NCBI GenBank assembly: GCA_018417955.1
Contig: JACTVC010000001.1
Span: forward strand, 2,046,001-2,110,000
Direction of reading: 5' to 3'
Length of the DNA: 64,000 bases
Origin: Laccaria trichodermophora
Taxonomy: Eukaryota > Basidiomycota > Agaricomycetes > Agaricales > Hydnangiaceae
The notes beneath the pieces were generated by a model. The model ran no database searches. It had not been told where the DNA came from and was given only the letters and a program-made list of their open reading frames with translations. Position numbers and translations under genes: made by a program. Below, piece by piece: positions 1-12,700 of the stretch (positions are counted from its first letter, which is position 1; the number at the start of each line of letters is the position of its first letter).

Positions 1-219
1 GAGAAAAACGTTTCTGAGCAAGACATACTTGAAAGACAAACCCCGATGTCGAGTCGTATGGTTATCAGAGAGGTCTGTGTTTAAAATTTTGCGTTGTGGG
101 TTCCCCCCAATTGCTCTCCAACTCCTTGCCCAGTTGACCTAGTCTCTTATACAGACCTTAGTATTACAAATGATAGTCGATTTGTAGCACAATCGATCCC
201 CACACTAACACAGAGACAA

Positions 220-1413
220 GGCCTTTCAAGCTCACTCCCATTGGTTGGGTCGGTCTAACTCGATCGTCAAAGTATGGATGGTTACAAACAAGTTTTGAAG
301 ACTTGGGATGAGTTCTTTGAAGTTTTGTCTCTATTGGCGATTTGGGACCTCGTGTTGCTTCCAAGACGCGATTGGAGTGAAGTGATGTCTCTCAATCCCC
401 CTCAACCCTCCTGTCGCCGAAGCACTCTTCTTTCCCTCCTCTCTTCCATCCTTCGGTCTACCTTTCACCCGCTTCTTCCGACTTTTCACGTTGCCGACCC
501 CTCCTTCCCCCAGGATATGCACATACGTCCTCCAAGGCCACCTGTACACCATCCGCTGCACCCGTGTCCCGCGCAATCACCCTATCCGGTCCCAGGATGT
601 TGCTCTAGGGGGAGTTGAAAGAGGGAATGTTTACGGAATCCTCGATTCCAGTGCAGCTGCCAGCCATTGCGGTCTCCGACCTCACCCCTTGAAGAATAAG
701 GTAGAGGATGAAATCGAGGAAAGAACTTGTGGCATTGATCGGGATGTGGCGGGGGCCTTCAAATCGTACGTACGTCCAACCCCTGATGATCCGACTGTCT
801 ACTCAATATGCTCTCAGAAGATTTCATTCAAGCTGGCGCATGTTTCACGCGTACTTTTAGTGACGAGCGTGTCTCCACCAACAACAAAACAAAAAATCAA
901 TAACACGGCGTCAAGTAACAGACTAGTGCTTTGAGCACCCAAAGCCCGCTCTGTCACATGGCTCTAGGTTCCTCTCATGGGGATAACAACTCTGTCCAGC
1001 ACCACGATGGAGACGTAGACATAACGGACTACGCAACGTGTCAAGGAGAAGACGTGACGTGGTAAAGGATGGAAAGCAGCACGACGAGCACCATGACCAT
1101 CATGGGAAATCCCACCATCGAGCGCCACTCTTTTGGCTACATCAACAACTTTGGAGGACGAGGTTGCGTTGGAGGTTGCGTTGGAGGTTCCGTTGGGTGT
1201 TGACTGGGAAATGAGAACCATGACCCTTCGTTCTATACATATGTACGTTTCCTTTAGCTGGTCGTTGTTTAGATGTGATTTACTTACATCAACAAAGGTT
1301 ATAACGTATCCGAATTCCCAGCAATCCACATCGTCGTGTTACAGCTTAATGAAACTCTGATAACATTCAATCAGCTGATCCTAACGTTCACAACAAATGG
1401 GGTCTGGTATAGC
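220..1413. repeat. Dispersed ~1.15-kb repeat, copy 1 (inverted relative to 33269-34405)
   Basis: This stretch matches the reverse complement of 33269-34405 nearly end to end. Shared landmarks are the start around GATGGTTACAAACAAGTTTT, the block around ATGTCTCTCAATCCCCCTCA, and the end at CAACAAATGGGGTCTRGTAT. The copies differ by scattered substitutions and small indels; for example, about 24 bp near 1330-1355 is present only here. Open frames occur on both strands in both copies, but frames are not conserved, so I read it as a non-coding or decayed mobile sequence, not a gene. No clear terminal inverted repeats or target duplication were found, so the element class is unknown. Confidence 0.8.
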
Positions 1414-1789
1414 GCTTACATTGCATCTGGCGCCCTCCACTGATCATGAGGTCGGTAGCGATGTGCCAATAGGAGGCCCCCATTCGTTGGTACCGCGAAA
1501 TGGCTGTTTGGGCGCGCTCGAAAATTGACCGTGGCAGGTACTAGATCTCGAACGTTCGTCACGCAAGATAATAAGGCGTCAAGTGCGATGTTTAAGTTTG
1601 GCAAGTGTTCATTTTGGGAAAGAATTCGTTATTTAGTATGGGCGTCAAAAATTATGTCCACACCCACTTATCCGCGTTTCCTTCTCACTGTTTCCGATTT
1701 GTAGATCTTCCACACCCTTTAATATCAGTTGATAGACTTGAAGGGTAAAAAATTTCGTCCTTCCTCCACCCTCAACGCTATCCCGAATC
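1414..1789. other. Intergenic, upstream of the DUF6535 gene
   Basis: No gene recognised. It is the presumed promoter and 5' leader of the gene starting at 1790; the last 60 bases are pyrimidine-rich (TTCCTCCACCCTCAACGC), as is common just upstream of fungal start codons. Confidence 0.4.
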
Positions 1790-3602
1790 ATGATGACAAT
1801 GTCTACTTCGGATCTATCTCAATTGTCCAGCTCTACACAAATGAACATGCCTCAACCAACATCACCAAACGTGCATGATCCATTGTGGGAAGAATATGTC
1901 GAAAAGGCGAATTCGTTCGATGAACGAATTATCGAGGATTGGAATAAAATTGTGGATGTAACTCTCGTCTTTGTAGGTGTTCCTTATTGGCCTCAATATC
2001 AGCTGCTAATTCGTTGCACGCAGGTAGGGTTAATTATCTCTGTCCTGGCCTCCTTTGTCATCGACACTTCTAAGCAATTCCAACCAGATCCAGCTGATAT
2101 CACCAATCAACTTCTCATTGGTATCTATGAGCTGCTGGTCGCTCAGACTGGCACCAACACTTCACTGCCTCGTAGTATCGACACCGCCGCTATTTTGAAG
2201 CTAGATAAGGGCAAATACAATCACGCCTTTCTCTGCAATGTACTCCTATACAGCAGTTTAGGACTTTGCACTATAGCGGCGGCGTTCGCTCTGGCGGCCA
2301 AATTGTGGGTAATCAGCTATGATGGCGAACGCCGCGCTTCCTCTGGTAGAACGCCATACGAGAGGGCAAAGAAGCGTCAGGAAGCATACAGCGGTGTTTT
2401 GGCATGGAAAATGGAGGCTGCGATACAATCGTTACCCCTCATCCTGCTGATTGCCCTTGTAGTGTTTAGGTTCTTTGTCCAGTGAGATATCTCGCCTCGC
2501 CTGGTTTGATTTAATTCTCAACATTTTTTTCAGCGTATCGATTTGGTCAATTCAACAAAATATTGGCTATGGTGTCGGAACTCTCCTCACACTCAGTGTT
2601 ATCGCATTGGGCATTACCTCGCTTGCTGCTGCTTTCATTCCCACATGTCCATACAAGTCCACCTTCTCGGCCATCATCAAGGGTGTGTTTGATTGGATTC
2701 ACAAACTGTCAAGGAATGTGGTTTCGCGGCTTGGGCCCGAGTCATGGCATGGGTGGCTCAGACGATGGGGCCGGATGACAATGGTCATCATCTCATGGTT
2801 TGCATCAGGCTCACTGATTGCCTATGCTACCATAACGCAATCAAGTGCCTACTACTTACTCGTTTTCATTCCCATCGCAATAACCTTCGAATATGCGATG
2901 AAGAGGCCCTTTGACCACAAACCTCAAAAACATCGGTTTCCACGCTCGTTGTTATCGGTCTTCCTGATCGTCGCACCATTGCTTGCCGCAGCTGGATACT
3001 TCCGCAATCCACGGAAATATAGAATATTTGTTATTCTGTATGTTGTCGGTATGTTGGTCCTCCTCGTCTATGGTTGGATGGCCGGTCGATTGTCAAAATC
3101 ACCGAACGAAACCGCCGAAATTGACGCCATCATTTGGTTATTGAGGTTGGAAACCTCTCCAAATCCCGATTTAATCAAGAAGGCATGCCGAATCCTCAGG
3201 GGTAGTCATTACAGTGACTACTACAAACCCAAGATTCTGGAATCACTTCTGCCTTTGCTTTCTTCCCTCATAGTGTCGGATCGCTCAGACATGGAACTGG
3301 AGGATCTCGAAACATATGTATCATTTTTGGCATATTTGGCGGACTTCAAGAAAAAAAAGGGATCCTGGATGCTGCTTGGGGAGGATGCAATGTCGCACCC
3401 GATACTTGAAGAACCGGTTCAACATAGATTGGAAGAATTGGCCGAACATCAGACTCATGTGGGAATAGCCCGGGATGCCAGGGAGGTTTTACGTTCATTC
3501 GGATATCGATCAGATGAAGGGCTCAAGGAGACATCCTCGATAACGATCTTTGTCGAACCAGCGCACTCATACGAAGAGTTGGAGCTTCATTCAAGACGTT
3601 AG
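1790..3602 (+). CDS. DUF6535 multipass membrane protein
   Basis: Three exons (1790-1972, 2024-2481, 2534-3602) give a 569-residue protein; the introns are 51 and 52 nt with canonical borders and the frame is kept across both. The N-terminal segment (WEEYVEKANSFDERIIEDWN, then a hydrophobic helix at residues 62-80 followed by KQFQPDPAD) is the hallmark start of the fungal DUF6535 family. A second helix lies near residues 128-155, and a paired hydrophobic region at about 198-256 ends in the family's PTCPYKS motif. Four more hydrophobic stretches follow, then a soluble, charged C-terminal tail of roughly 170 residues. Family members are common, multi-copy and of unknown function in Agaricomycetes. 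The first ATG after a pyrimidine-rich leader was chosen as start; two further in-frame Mets lie within five codons. Confidence 0.85.
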
Positions 3603-4551
3603 GGCGGTTACTATATCGTAGATGCATGATAAGTAAATTTACTATCCAGACCATTCCTGTAAAATATGTCAGAGTTTTTTTTTCAATTGCCACGCGGTAT
3701 CCGACCAAGTTTCCTCTGAGTGTGCAATTCCCTCTGATAGCATATACGTCCACTTAGGCGCGCTCAGTAGTCAATAAAGCGCACTGAAGTATCAACCGGG
3801 GTCACCTCCTCTTCGGTCGTCCCTACCCTGACATCACCCAAATACTCCCATCGTTTCCCTCGCTCAATCTCAAACCTCCAGCTCATAACCCTCCAGAACA
3901 GGCGATGAATTCCCCCATCAGCCTCCGTCCCCACCCTTAATTTCTAACAGCCGTGGATTACTCCGCACATCGCCTCTCCACTGACCATTAACTGACCATA
4001 TCCTCACCAATGTAATTGCCCTGATCAACGATGCCCTCCGCTTGACTAAGTCTGACCAGCTCGGATAGAGCTTCAAGTCGAAACTTGATGAATGATACTA
4101 AAGCGTTCAACGTGGAGTGCAGGAACAAGATTGAGACGAGAAGAGGGAGCAGACGGTTGAAGGAGTCGACTCGGCGTCGACTTGGTGTGGCAGATCAGTG
4201 AGTCTGAACAAAACCAGCAAGAAATTGGAGTTCACTCATCAATCACTCGTCCTTTGTACAACGGTTAAGGTGGAAGACGTCAAACCAATCGTGCGCTTAC
4301 CCTCCACAACTTGGTGAACTCAGGAACTCCACCATCACGCTTATATCCATAAAAAAATGAGGAAACTGATGTTTAAGGAGTTGTTCGGAGGTTGGCAGGC
4401 AGGCAAGCTTTATGGCAAAGGGTGAATGTGAATCATTGTAACTGTTCAAATATCAGTCGAGAGTTCACATATCGTGAAACAAGGTACGTCTTCACATATA
4501 TCGTAGTAGTCTGTCTAGTCGAGAGGATTGATCCATAGTTCAAAAACGTTG
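3603..4551. other. Intergenic with a decayed gene fragment at about 3796-4130
   Basis: The plus strand between about 3796 and 4130 resembles the minus strand of 35420-35840. Shared stretches include CTCCCTCGCTCAATCTCAA-like sequence, and the translation ALINDALRLTKSDQ here matches DLVNEALRVTKSDQ there. This copy is broken by several stops and indels, so it is a relic. The rest (4160-4550) shows nothing recognisable. Confidence 0.5.
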
Positions 4552-5708
4552 TTAACGTCTCACGACATTACCAAGCAGATCCATCCCAACACTCTCGTCA
4601 GGTTCTTGAGGGAAATGCTGTTCTGCATGAGTGTGCAATCCGTGCATGTGACTCTGACCCTGAACCCGTTCATACCATTCCGCGATGAAACGATATTGCA
4701 AGAGCATATCACCAATCTAGAGTTGACGAGTGTCTAATCAACAAATAGCAGATGGACAATAAAGGGCAGGACACAAACCTGTTCAAGAATTCTCTCCACA
4801 TATGGCATTAGAAGAACTAGCGTGATGATCTACACAACAATCAGATTTGAGCTCGCCAAAGGAGAGAACGAAGTGACCTGTCCAAAGTTCCATCTATTCT
4901 CTGCCTGGTGATCCAACTCCGGATTAGCCTTGATAGATTGCTCAATAGCGATGATCTCTTCCACCCAGAAGATGAGGTAGATAGAAGGATACAAAACCAC
5001 GTTGTAGATTGAGGGCATTGGACGGAAACATGCTATTGCGGCGTTGAGCAGAAATGGAATGATCATGAACAGCACAATGGGGACGACGACGAAGCCGATG
5101 ACAAACAGGGCGCTCCTCGAGATGGGGTCCACGTTGATGATGGCCGTGAATCCAAACAGGAACTTCCAAACGACGATGGTCTGGGTTGCTTCGCCGCAGC
5201 GTGAATCGAGGATTACGAGAATGCCCACAACGATGTTGATGACGCCACATCCCAGGAGGATCATGTGTTTCGTCAAGAACCGGGAGATGCGGCGATAAGT
5301 GGTTTGCCTATGCTCAAGTGGCGTGTAATAAATTTCATCGCCTGGTTTTTGAATCTTCCAACCGACCATCGCGCTCCAAATAAATAGGGTTCCAATGTGG
5401 TAAGCGGCAGCTGCGTGGAACACACTTAGCTGGCCTTGAACTCGCTCATAGATGCCGGCTATGGCGAACGCGCAGAGGGTGTAGGACTGGAGACGCCAGA
5501 GGGACCAAACGAGGGTAGGCGAGCCTTTCCGTGCACGCACAATCACGGAGATGAGGACTATACCAATGATAGTCAGTTTGCATCGACCAGTAGGTGGCAA
5601 TCTTTACTCACCGATAAGGAAGCATTGTGCATATAGGTGTATGCGGGTTCCAATCCCAAGAATGTCAGTGCTCTCTGGTGTGAAACAAGCATGGGGAGGC
5701 AATGGCAT
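4552..5708 (-). CDS. Uncharacterised multipass membrane protein, paralogue A
   Basis: Four exons on the minus strand (5708-5612, 5557-4878, 4829-4779, 4716-4552) give 330 residues; introns are 54, 48 and 62 nt. The start ATG at 5708 is preceded in frame by TGA and lines up with the start of the paralogue at 38940. The N-terminus carries a CFTP...GIGTRIHLYAQ motif followed at once by a hydrophobic helix, and about six further hydrophobic segments follow. The NFGQ end of exon 2 and the MPYVER motif of exon 3 are conserved in the paralogue, as is the unusual GTCA splice donor between them. The last exon encodes a hydrophilic tail (LLQYRFIAEWYE...), longer than in the paralogue. I do not recognise a named family; a 7-TM-like membrane protein specific to basidiomycetes is the most that can be said. 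The last exon is the least certain. Confidence 0.7.
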
Positions 5709-8700
5709 GGGTCATAAAAGGAGGGGGCAAGGACATTTGGAATGTCGCGCTCGTGTTTTGAGGGAATCAGATACACTGCAAGCACAGCTAAAAAACCTGT
5801 TCGTGCCGTGAAATAGACGCGCAACTTCGCACTGACTGTCTTTTTGACAGAAGAGCGGCTATGGAGTGATTGCAGCATTGCTGTTCCTCCCATGTTTCAC
5901 GTTTGTGCTGCCGGGTCACATATCGAGAAACAGTTGTAAAGGGAAGTAACTAACTTCTGGAGTCGGCCGAGGCTCTTCTGATGCAGTGGTCAAGACGGTT
6001 CGGAATGAGTGCCGGCATGAGCAGTGTTGAGCGTTTGTATAAATTATGGTGTGAAAGTTGATTACATTGCCGAATGCATGCATGGCCTGACGATGTCATG
6101 GATTGGGACAGGCTCCTTATCGAGCACATCGGGAACGCAATTTTCCCAATCCCTGCAAGCATTGAATGAGGAAGAAATATGATTGCTTTCCCAACGCTAG
6201 TTGCTGCCTGACTACAAGTTTTCCTGCTCCCATCGTTGGGGATGGGATGATGGGTTGGAGGAAGAGAGAGGGCGGTGGCACAGGCTGACGGGAAAGTTGA
6301 ACCTCGTTGTGTGAGTTTGAGCAGCACTTGATCGATCTTCGCAAACTAATCAACAGTACCGCCACGGCTGGCAAGTGAAATGACCGTTGTTGTTTCAACC
6401 AGTTCCTCGTGTCGGATTGATTAGACGCCCATTTAAAGGTGCAGAGTACTGAGTGCGGGAAAACCGACACGGGATGTGCATCTAAAGTAAGCCTGTTTCA
6501 GGTCCGCAACCTCAAAGGTCTTAAGCGCCACGGTCAACCCGCTCTGCTTCCACCAACTGTAACTTGCGATACTGCTGGGAAGGCCGGCAGCTGTGTATTA
6601 GAACCTGAGTAAAGACTATGTATGTTGAGTGGCGGAGGATCATGTCGCAACCTTGAGTGCACGGCGCACGGTCATGAACCACCTGCACGTGGCAGCGTCT
6701 ATCGCCTTCCATCTTAGGTATGCTTCGGCTTCACCGTCCGACACGGGGGGCAACGAAAATACCCAAAACAGGAACAGTCCTGTGTATATGTCTTGGGGTA
6801 CAGCCGGACTTTCTCTCCTGTCGAAAGGGTGCCAAAGGCTCGCAGTTGCTCGGAGGTTGCCATAGAACTCGGCATGAACATTGAAATCTGCGAGTTCGTC
6901 GTGATCGTCCCAGTGAGCTAAAACATCATGCTCCTTGGCTTTGTAGCGTTCCAGACCCTCCCTTAAACGCATTGAACCGAAATCGCAGGGGAAACTTTGA
7001 TAATTACATGCCCAGAGAGACGTATCATTAGGGCAAAGGGCATTACTAGAAGAAGGTCGAAGATGAGTTGTTTGAAGTGAAAGCCGCGATGAAAGTCATC
7101 TGCACCTTGTATCAGTACATCTCGACCAAATCCGCATGCCAGGCCCTCAACAAGAGCGAACTCTCGAGAGTTCGACGCATCTTCGGCCCAACGTCATCTG
7201 CCTTGCATAGCCATGGTTGTCCGGCTTGGAAAGGTAGTTCGATCCAGTATCGACGCGCAACATGAAATTCGTGACGATCAACGCTGACGACAGCCTTTGC
7301 GAACCATAACTTTCTTATGAGGTCTTAAACCTCTTCGACCCAACCTTGAATCACCCCAGCTCTCAACCTCAAATCTGGTACGTTTGAGAGTCCTGATGAC
7401 GGATTCATCGTGGAAGAGGATGTAGAAGAGATTTCTTCCAACGTGTTAAACTGGGACGACAACATCGTTGAGCGCAAGTGGTCCAATGTATGCATTGTGA
7501 GGTCATCCTCTCAGGTTCATGTCCTCGTTTATGTATGCGCAGAGAGGATGGATTGGAAAGGAGCATGGATGGTGGGATGAGTTTGTTGACGATGGAGGCT
7601 CTGCCAACAAGACCGTCCACACCTTTTATGGCGATATCTTGACTGAGCAAGTGCGTGTAGGACGTCACGTATCCTCCCTTCCCTTATCCAGTTCGAGCTT
7701 CCATAAGTTCACGTTCGGAGCATGGAGGCGGTTTGGGTGGACCTCATCATCGCCTCCTACCTCATCCAACACTACCCGCGTCTTTCTTGTCCTGCTGATA
7801 CTCCTCCTGAAGTGATAATGAACCTCTGCCTTCCATACTGGGCTGAATAGACTTAAAGAGGGCGTACACCAGCGAAGATGCAGATGACTCGATTTGAGGG
7901 CGTTGTTGTTTTGAAAGGACGCCGCAAGGAATTCGCAGCCTGAGGCATCGGCTTAGGAGTTGGGGAAGGGAGCGGATGAAGGCTTGAGACTTTGCAGAAA
8001 AAGTCACGCAAAATCGTTCGGTCATGGCACCTCTGAACTTTCGGGAGATAGGAGACTTCATCCACATATTTTGATGCGAAGTAAGCCTATACCAGCAACG
8101 TCGCATCTTCTTCCTGTCGAGCAAGACAAACAAGATTGCCACCTTCGCCCTTCATTTCTTTGATGAGTAGCTGGCCTTCATGCCAAAGCCTTCGTATCAC
8201 CAAGAAGCGTTTGAGTTGAGGAAGAAGAGCTTCCTCGTCTTGTCTCAAAACGGCAAGAAGTAGCATTCTCAAGCCAATGCAAGAATTTCCTCGAGTCCGT
8301 CCAACACAAGATCAGATTCAATTGGAAAGCTCCGTGGTGTCGTAGTTGAGGGGCATCAACAGTCCAAGAATGGGTGGAAAAAGGTGGGTGGCCGAGGAGC
8401 AGGAAGAGGAGGTAAAATTGAACCTTTGCCGTTTCTTCCTTCCCCCTCTGATAAGCCAAATGAGGCAAGGCGTAAAGCTGAGAGAAAGGCGTTCCTCATC
8501 GTAAGTCGAACGGGGGTCGCAACAACACGCGAAGGCTATCCTCCTTGGTTGAAGACTGAGGTCGTCCAGCTTCCGTGATGTTGAAGGAGGGAGAAGGTGG
8601 TTTGATCGTTGGTTGAGATGCATCAGGTGGAGAAAGGAGGCGATGGAAAGGTTCCAGGCTGCCTTTCTGCCGTAGTTCTGGCTCTTCCTACAACGGCGTC

Positions 8701-9706
8701 CTTGAAGTCGCTGTCCCTCGACGATGAAGGGTAGAAGTCGGGTTAGATGAGAGGTGTTCTTGACCCTATGGTCTCTGGAGGGGCATTGAAGGGACCGAGG
8801 ATAGGCTGGAGCGTGAATTGATGTTGTCATGAACAGAAATGATAACAACGGCCTCGAAGTCGCTGTCATCCTCAACGACAAAGGGCTAAAGAGGCCGAGA
8901 TGAGAGGAGGGTTGATCTTATGTATCTCAAGGCGCATCTTGAGAACCGGGTATCAGTTGACTGAAGCGAATGGTATCCAAATTCGTTACGAGGACGTCTT
9001 GAAGTGTGTCTTCCTTTACTAAACGTTCGCGCCTTGAAACTCCTAAGAGTCAAGGAGGCTATTTCGGACAGTTCCGTATGTCGTACAGCGATATCCGCTC
9101 CTGTGGCCGTAAAATGAAGACGGTCGTTTCTCTGTGGCAAAATATGGTCCGTTCGTAAACATATGTATGTATGGCCTTGAATGAGTGTCAATTATAATGA
9201 TAACAGACGACGTTGTCGGTTTGCTCACTTTCTTCCTATTTATCTCATCTTAGAAACATAACTGCCCGTCCTGGGCTGGTACATGAGACATGGGTGGTTG
9301 CACAAAGCGACAAAGCACGCACCTTGATCGTTCTGAACACAATGCCGTAAGTTCCTTATCTCCACGACGGCCTTTATACGCCACTGGGCCAGAGCCATTG
9401 TCGACGAAAGAGTGCGTTTTGACAGTACGTGTGATACTAGTCAAGGTCTAGATGGAAGTGCTGGAAGAATCGGATCAGCCAGCTTTGTTTACACTCATAA
9501 GAGGAAGATTTACCTCCTTCGTCCTTACTCCCACCAACGACGAGCTCATTGCCCTCTCATCCAGCTCATTGCCTCCTCCTACGGCTCATTGCCCTCTCCT
9601 CCGGCTCTTTGCGCCTCGGGATCATTCAAGATCATCAACCAAGCAGGCCTTTTTGCTGATCTTGCGATAAAAAATAGGGTCAGGGGGAAGGCCGCGCCGC
9701 CCACCA
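5709..9706. other. Large gene-poor interval with decayed open frames
   Basis: About 5950-6050 (minus strand) resembles the sequence upstream of the paralogous membrane gene at 38940 (CGCTCRACACTGC... ATCARAAGAGCC), so the promoter region was duplicated with the gene. A minus-strand frame at 6640-6972 (motifs HWDDHDELADFNVHAEFY and QDIYTGLFLFWVFSLPP) looks like a real but broken coding piece. Between 7400 and 8900 several minus-strand frames look coding-like (for example LLPQLKRFLVIRRLWHEGQL near 8150-8230) but change frame repeatedly. I recognise no family and annotate no gene. Nothing was seen at 8900-9706. Confidence 0.4.
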
Positions 9707-12700
9707 ATGTCAGCAAGGCAAAACAAGAAACAGCGCAAAGGTCGCGGCAATCTCAACCGCGAGCGCACCGTAACTACCCTCACAGAAGCTCCAGACACGC
9801 CTTACCTCGTTCCCACTCCCAGCGAAGAGCCGGCCATGTCCTCTCCGTTCTCAGTGGCCTCGTCGTCCGCTGGCAACCAGCAGCAGCAACAACAACCCAC
9901 GACCCCATTCCAGGCAAACTTCCAGTTTGGCTTTAACGGATTCATGCACCCGCAGCAGCAGCAGCAAAACTATTACCCACCGCCCATGCTTCCGTTGGGC
10001 GAGACCGACCTTGAGATCCTGGAGAATCTGAAAGAGATGATCAAGAATAACCAGCACGAGTTTTATCGAGCTATCCCTCAACCAACTGCTCTGGCTAGTA
10101 TCTATCTGGGCCCTACTAACACTGAGGTACCCTCCGAGGTCACGCAGGACGTTAATGGTGGTCCACCCTCCCCAGCCCGCCCGCCACGTATGCAGAACAA
10201 GGAAGGGACTAGAAAGTCGATGGGTATCACTCATAACAACAATGTGCGTACTTTTGCTCGTTCTTTCATGTTTTGTGCGTTACCGACCCGTATGTGCTAT
10301 AGAGCCCTGGCTTGAGCAAGATCAACACAAACCTGCAAGACCCTAAAATGGCTATGGAAGTTGATACAAATGCCAAACCAACTTCTGCAGACGATTGGCG
10401 CCCATCACCACGATATGCTCCTCCTTCCCATTCAGAGGGCGACTCTACAACAAGTACTACAAGACCGGTACCTGGCTCTGGCGACCTGACTCCTGCTACT
10501 AAAGCTACCTATGAAAATGACGCTCGGAGAGGGGGGTGGCAACAACGTGATCCAGGACATCATCCTCCTCTAGACTCGGATCGAAGGCCTAGCCTGCAAA
10601 ACGGGACATCTGATCGTGATCACCGTGGTCCTCCTCCTCTTGATCGGTACCCACCACCACTAGATCGTGATGACCGCGATAGACGGGGTAGAGAGTGGCA
10701 TCCCTATGATAAAGCTCGAGACCTGTATGCAGATAAAGCTCGGGACCCATATGCAGATAAAGCTCGGGACCCATATGCAGATAAAGCTCGGGACCCATAT
10801 GCAGACAAACCTCGCGACCCTCGGGACTCTTATACAGACAAACCTCGGGACTCCTACCCAGACAAATCTCGAGACTCCTACCCAGACAAACCCAGGGACC
10901 CTTCCTACGTAGACAAACCTCGCGATTCCTTCCCAGACAAACCCCGGGACTCTTATCTAGACCGCCGTCCTCCCCCAGCACCACCCTTCATCCGAAGACC
11001 CCCACCCGAACAGAGACACTACGAGCCCGACTACGAAACCAGGGACAGGGACAGGGGTGTACCACGTCGATTTGAAGTCAAGCACGAGCACGAAGAGGCG
11101 CAGGTTTCGATGATTTTGAGTAGTGCTGCTAGGAGACAGAGTCAAAGTGATGCTGCTGCTGCTCGTCCTCCTCCTCCCTTGGACGACCGTGAGCGTGGGG
11201 CGAGACCCATTCCTATAGATGAGCGTGATCGGGATCGACGTCCTCCTGGTGCTGGAGCTCCACAACTTGTAGAATCTCGAGCCCCTCCTCCTCCTCCGAT
11301 TGAGAGTAGTACAAGCAGTGGTACTTCCCGTCCTGTTCGGGGTCCACCTGATGATCGTAGTAGACCAGCGTCCTCCGTGACTGGGGTAGTGGACGAGCGG
11401 GGTCCCAGGCCACCTTCTACTCCTGCTACTACTACCAGGGCTGGAGAAGCTCCTGGTGCTGCTGGCGGTACGAAACCTACTGGTGAGGGCGTAAACGTAA
11501 ACGTAAAGGGAAGATCCATTACTGACACCGCTACAACTACAAAAGCTCCTGCTCCTGCGCCTGCTGTTCCCCCCACTGGTGCTGCTGCTACTGTGGATGG
11601 TCAGAGTCAGAGTCAAGCTACAAGAGCTCCTCTTCCTCCTCAAAATGTTGCTAGCTCAAGATCTCAAGGCCAAATCCCACTCGAAGACCGTCTGAGTTCT
11701 CGTCCTTCATCATTTTCATTGCAAGATCGACTGAGCCATCCCCCTCCCCCTCCATCTGTGGCAGGGAGGGCTAGACAACAAAGTGCGAGTGGGGAAGCTA
11801 GAGTACCGACGCTTGAAGAACGGTTGACTCATCCCCATCCTAGTGGTACGACTACGACTCCTAATGCTGCTGCTAGTGTAAGGCCAGCTGCTGGGGAGGA
11901 ACGGAGGCCTCCAGCGGTGGAGGACCGAAGGAACGTTCCTGGGCCTGGGGATGAACGTAGGCCGGCTTTGGAGGACCGAAGGGTTCCTGGGGATCAGCGG
12001 AGACCGGATGAACGTAGGCCACCTCCAGTGGATGAACGTAGACCGACTTTGGACGACCGACGACCAGATGAACGTAGGCCTTTAGTGGATGAACGTAGGG
12101 CTCCCTTGGACGAGCGTAGGCCTGCTGTGGACGAGCGTAGGCCTGCTGTGGATGAGCGTAGGCCTCTCGTGGATGAGCGTAGGCCCCCCTTGGACGACCA
12201 TCGACCACCCCTGGATAGACCGCCTTTGGACGATCGTCGACCGCCTTTGGATGGGCGAAGACCTTTGGATGATCGCAGGCCTCTTCCGCCTTTGGATGAT
12301 CGAAGGCCACCCTTGGAAGATCGCAGGCCCCCTCCCTTAGATGATCGAAGACCACCCTTGGAAGATCGAAGACCTCTGGACGAGCGCAGGCCACCTCCTT
12401 TGGATGATCGAAGACCACCCTCGGACGACCGTAGACCTCCTCCTCCTGATGAGCGTAGGCCTCCCCCTCTGGACGACCGTAGACCTCCTCCTCTTGACGA
12501 ACGTCTAGGTCTAGCAGGCGGCCGTGATCGTGATCGACCCCCACCAGATGACCGCACTCGCAACGACCTTGCTCACCACCCAGACGACCGTGGACGCCCA
12601 TACACAAGACCCCTTTCGCCTCCCCAAGCTCTGCATCGTTCTGCTTATCCACCTCGATCGCCTGATCGCGCACAACAGAAAGGACCTGGAGCTTCCCCTA

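Noticed and set aside
274..934. Plus-strand frames with a conserved partner at 33758-34347
   Set aside because: Both copies keep similar DNA, but indels change the frame between copies and both strands are equally open; conservation is at DNA level, consistent with a repeat.
5573..5893. 106-codon minus-strand frame as N-terminus of membrane gene A
   Set aside because: It is in a different frame from the conserved GIGTRIHLYAQ motif. Comparison with paralogue B places the start at 5708 after an in-frame stop.
8318..8881. 187-codon minus-strand frame
   Set aside because: Composition is odd (Arg/Ser/Leu shadow-like), there are no splice context or family features, and neighbouring frames switch repeatedly. 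Treated as decayed sequence.
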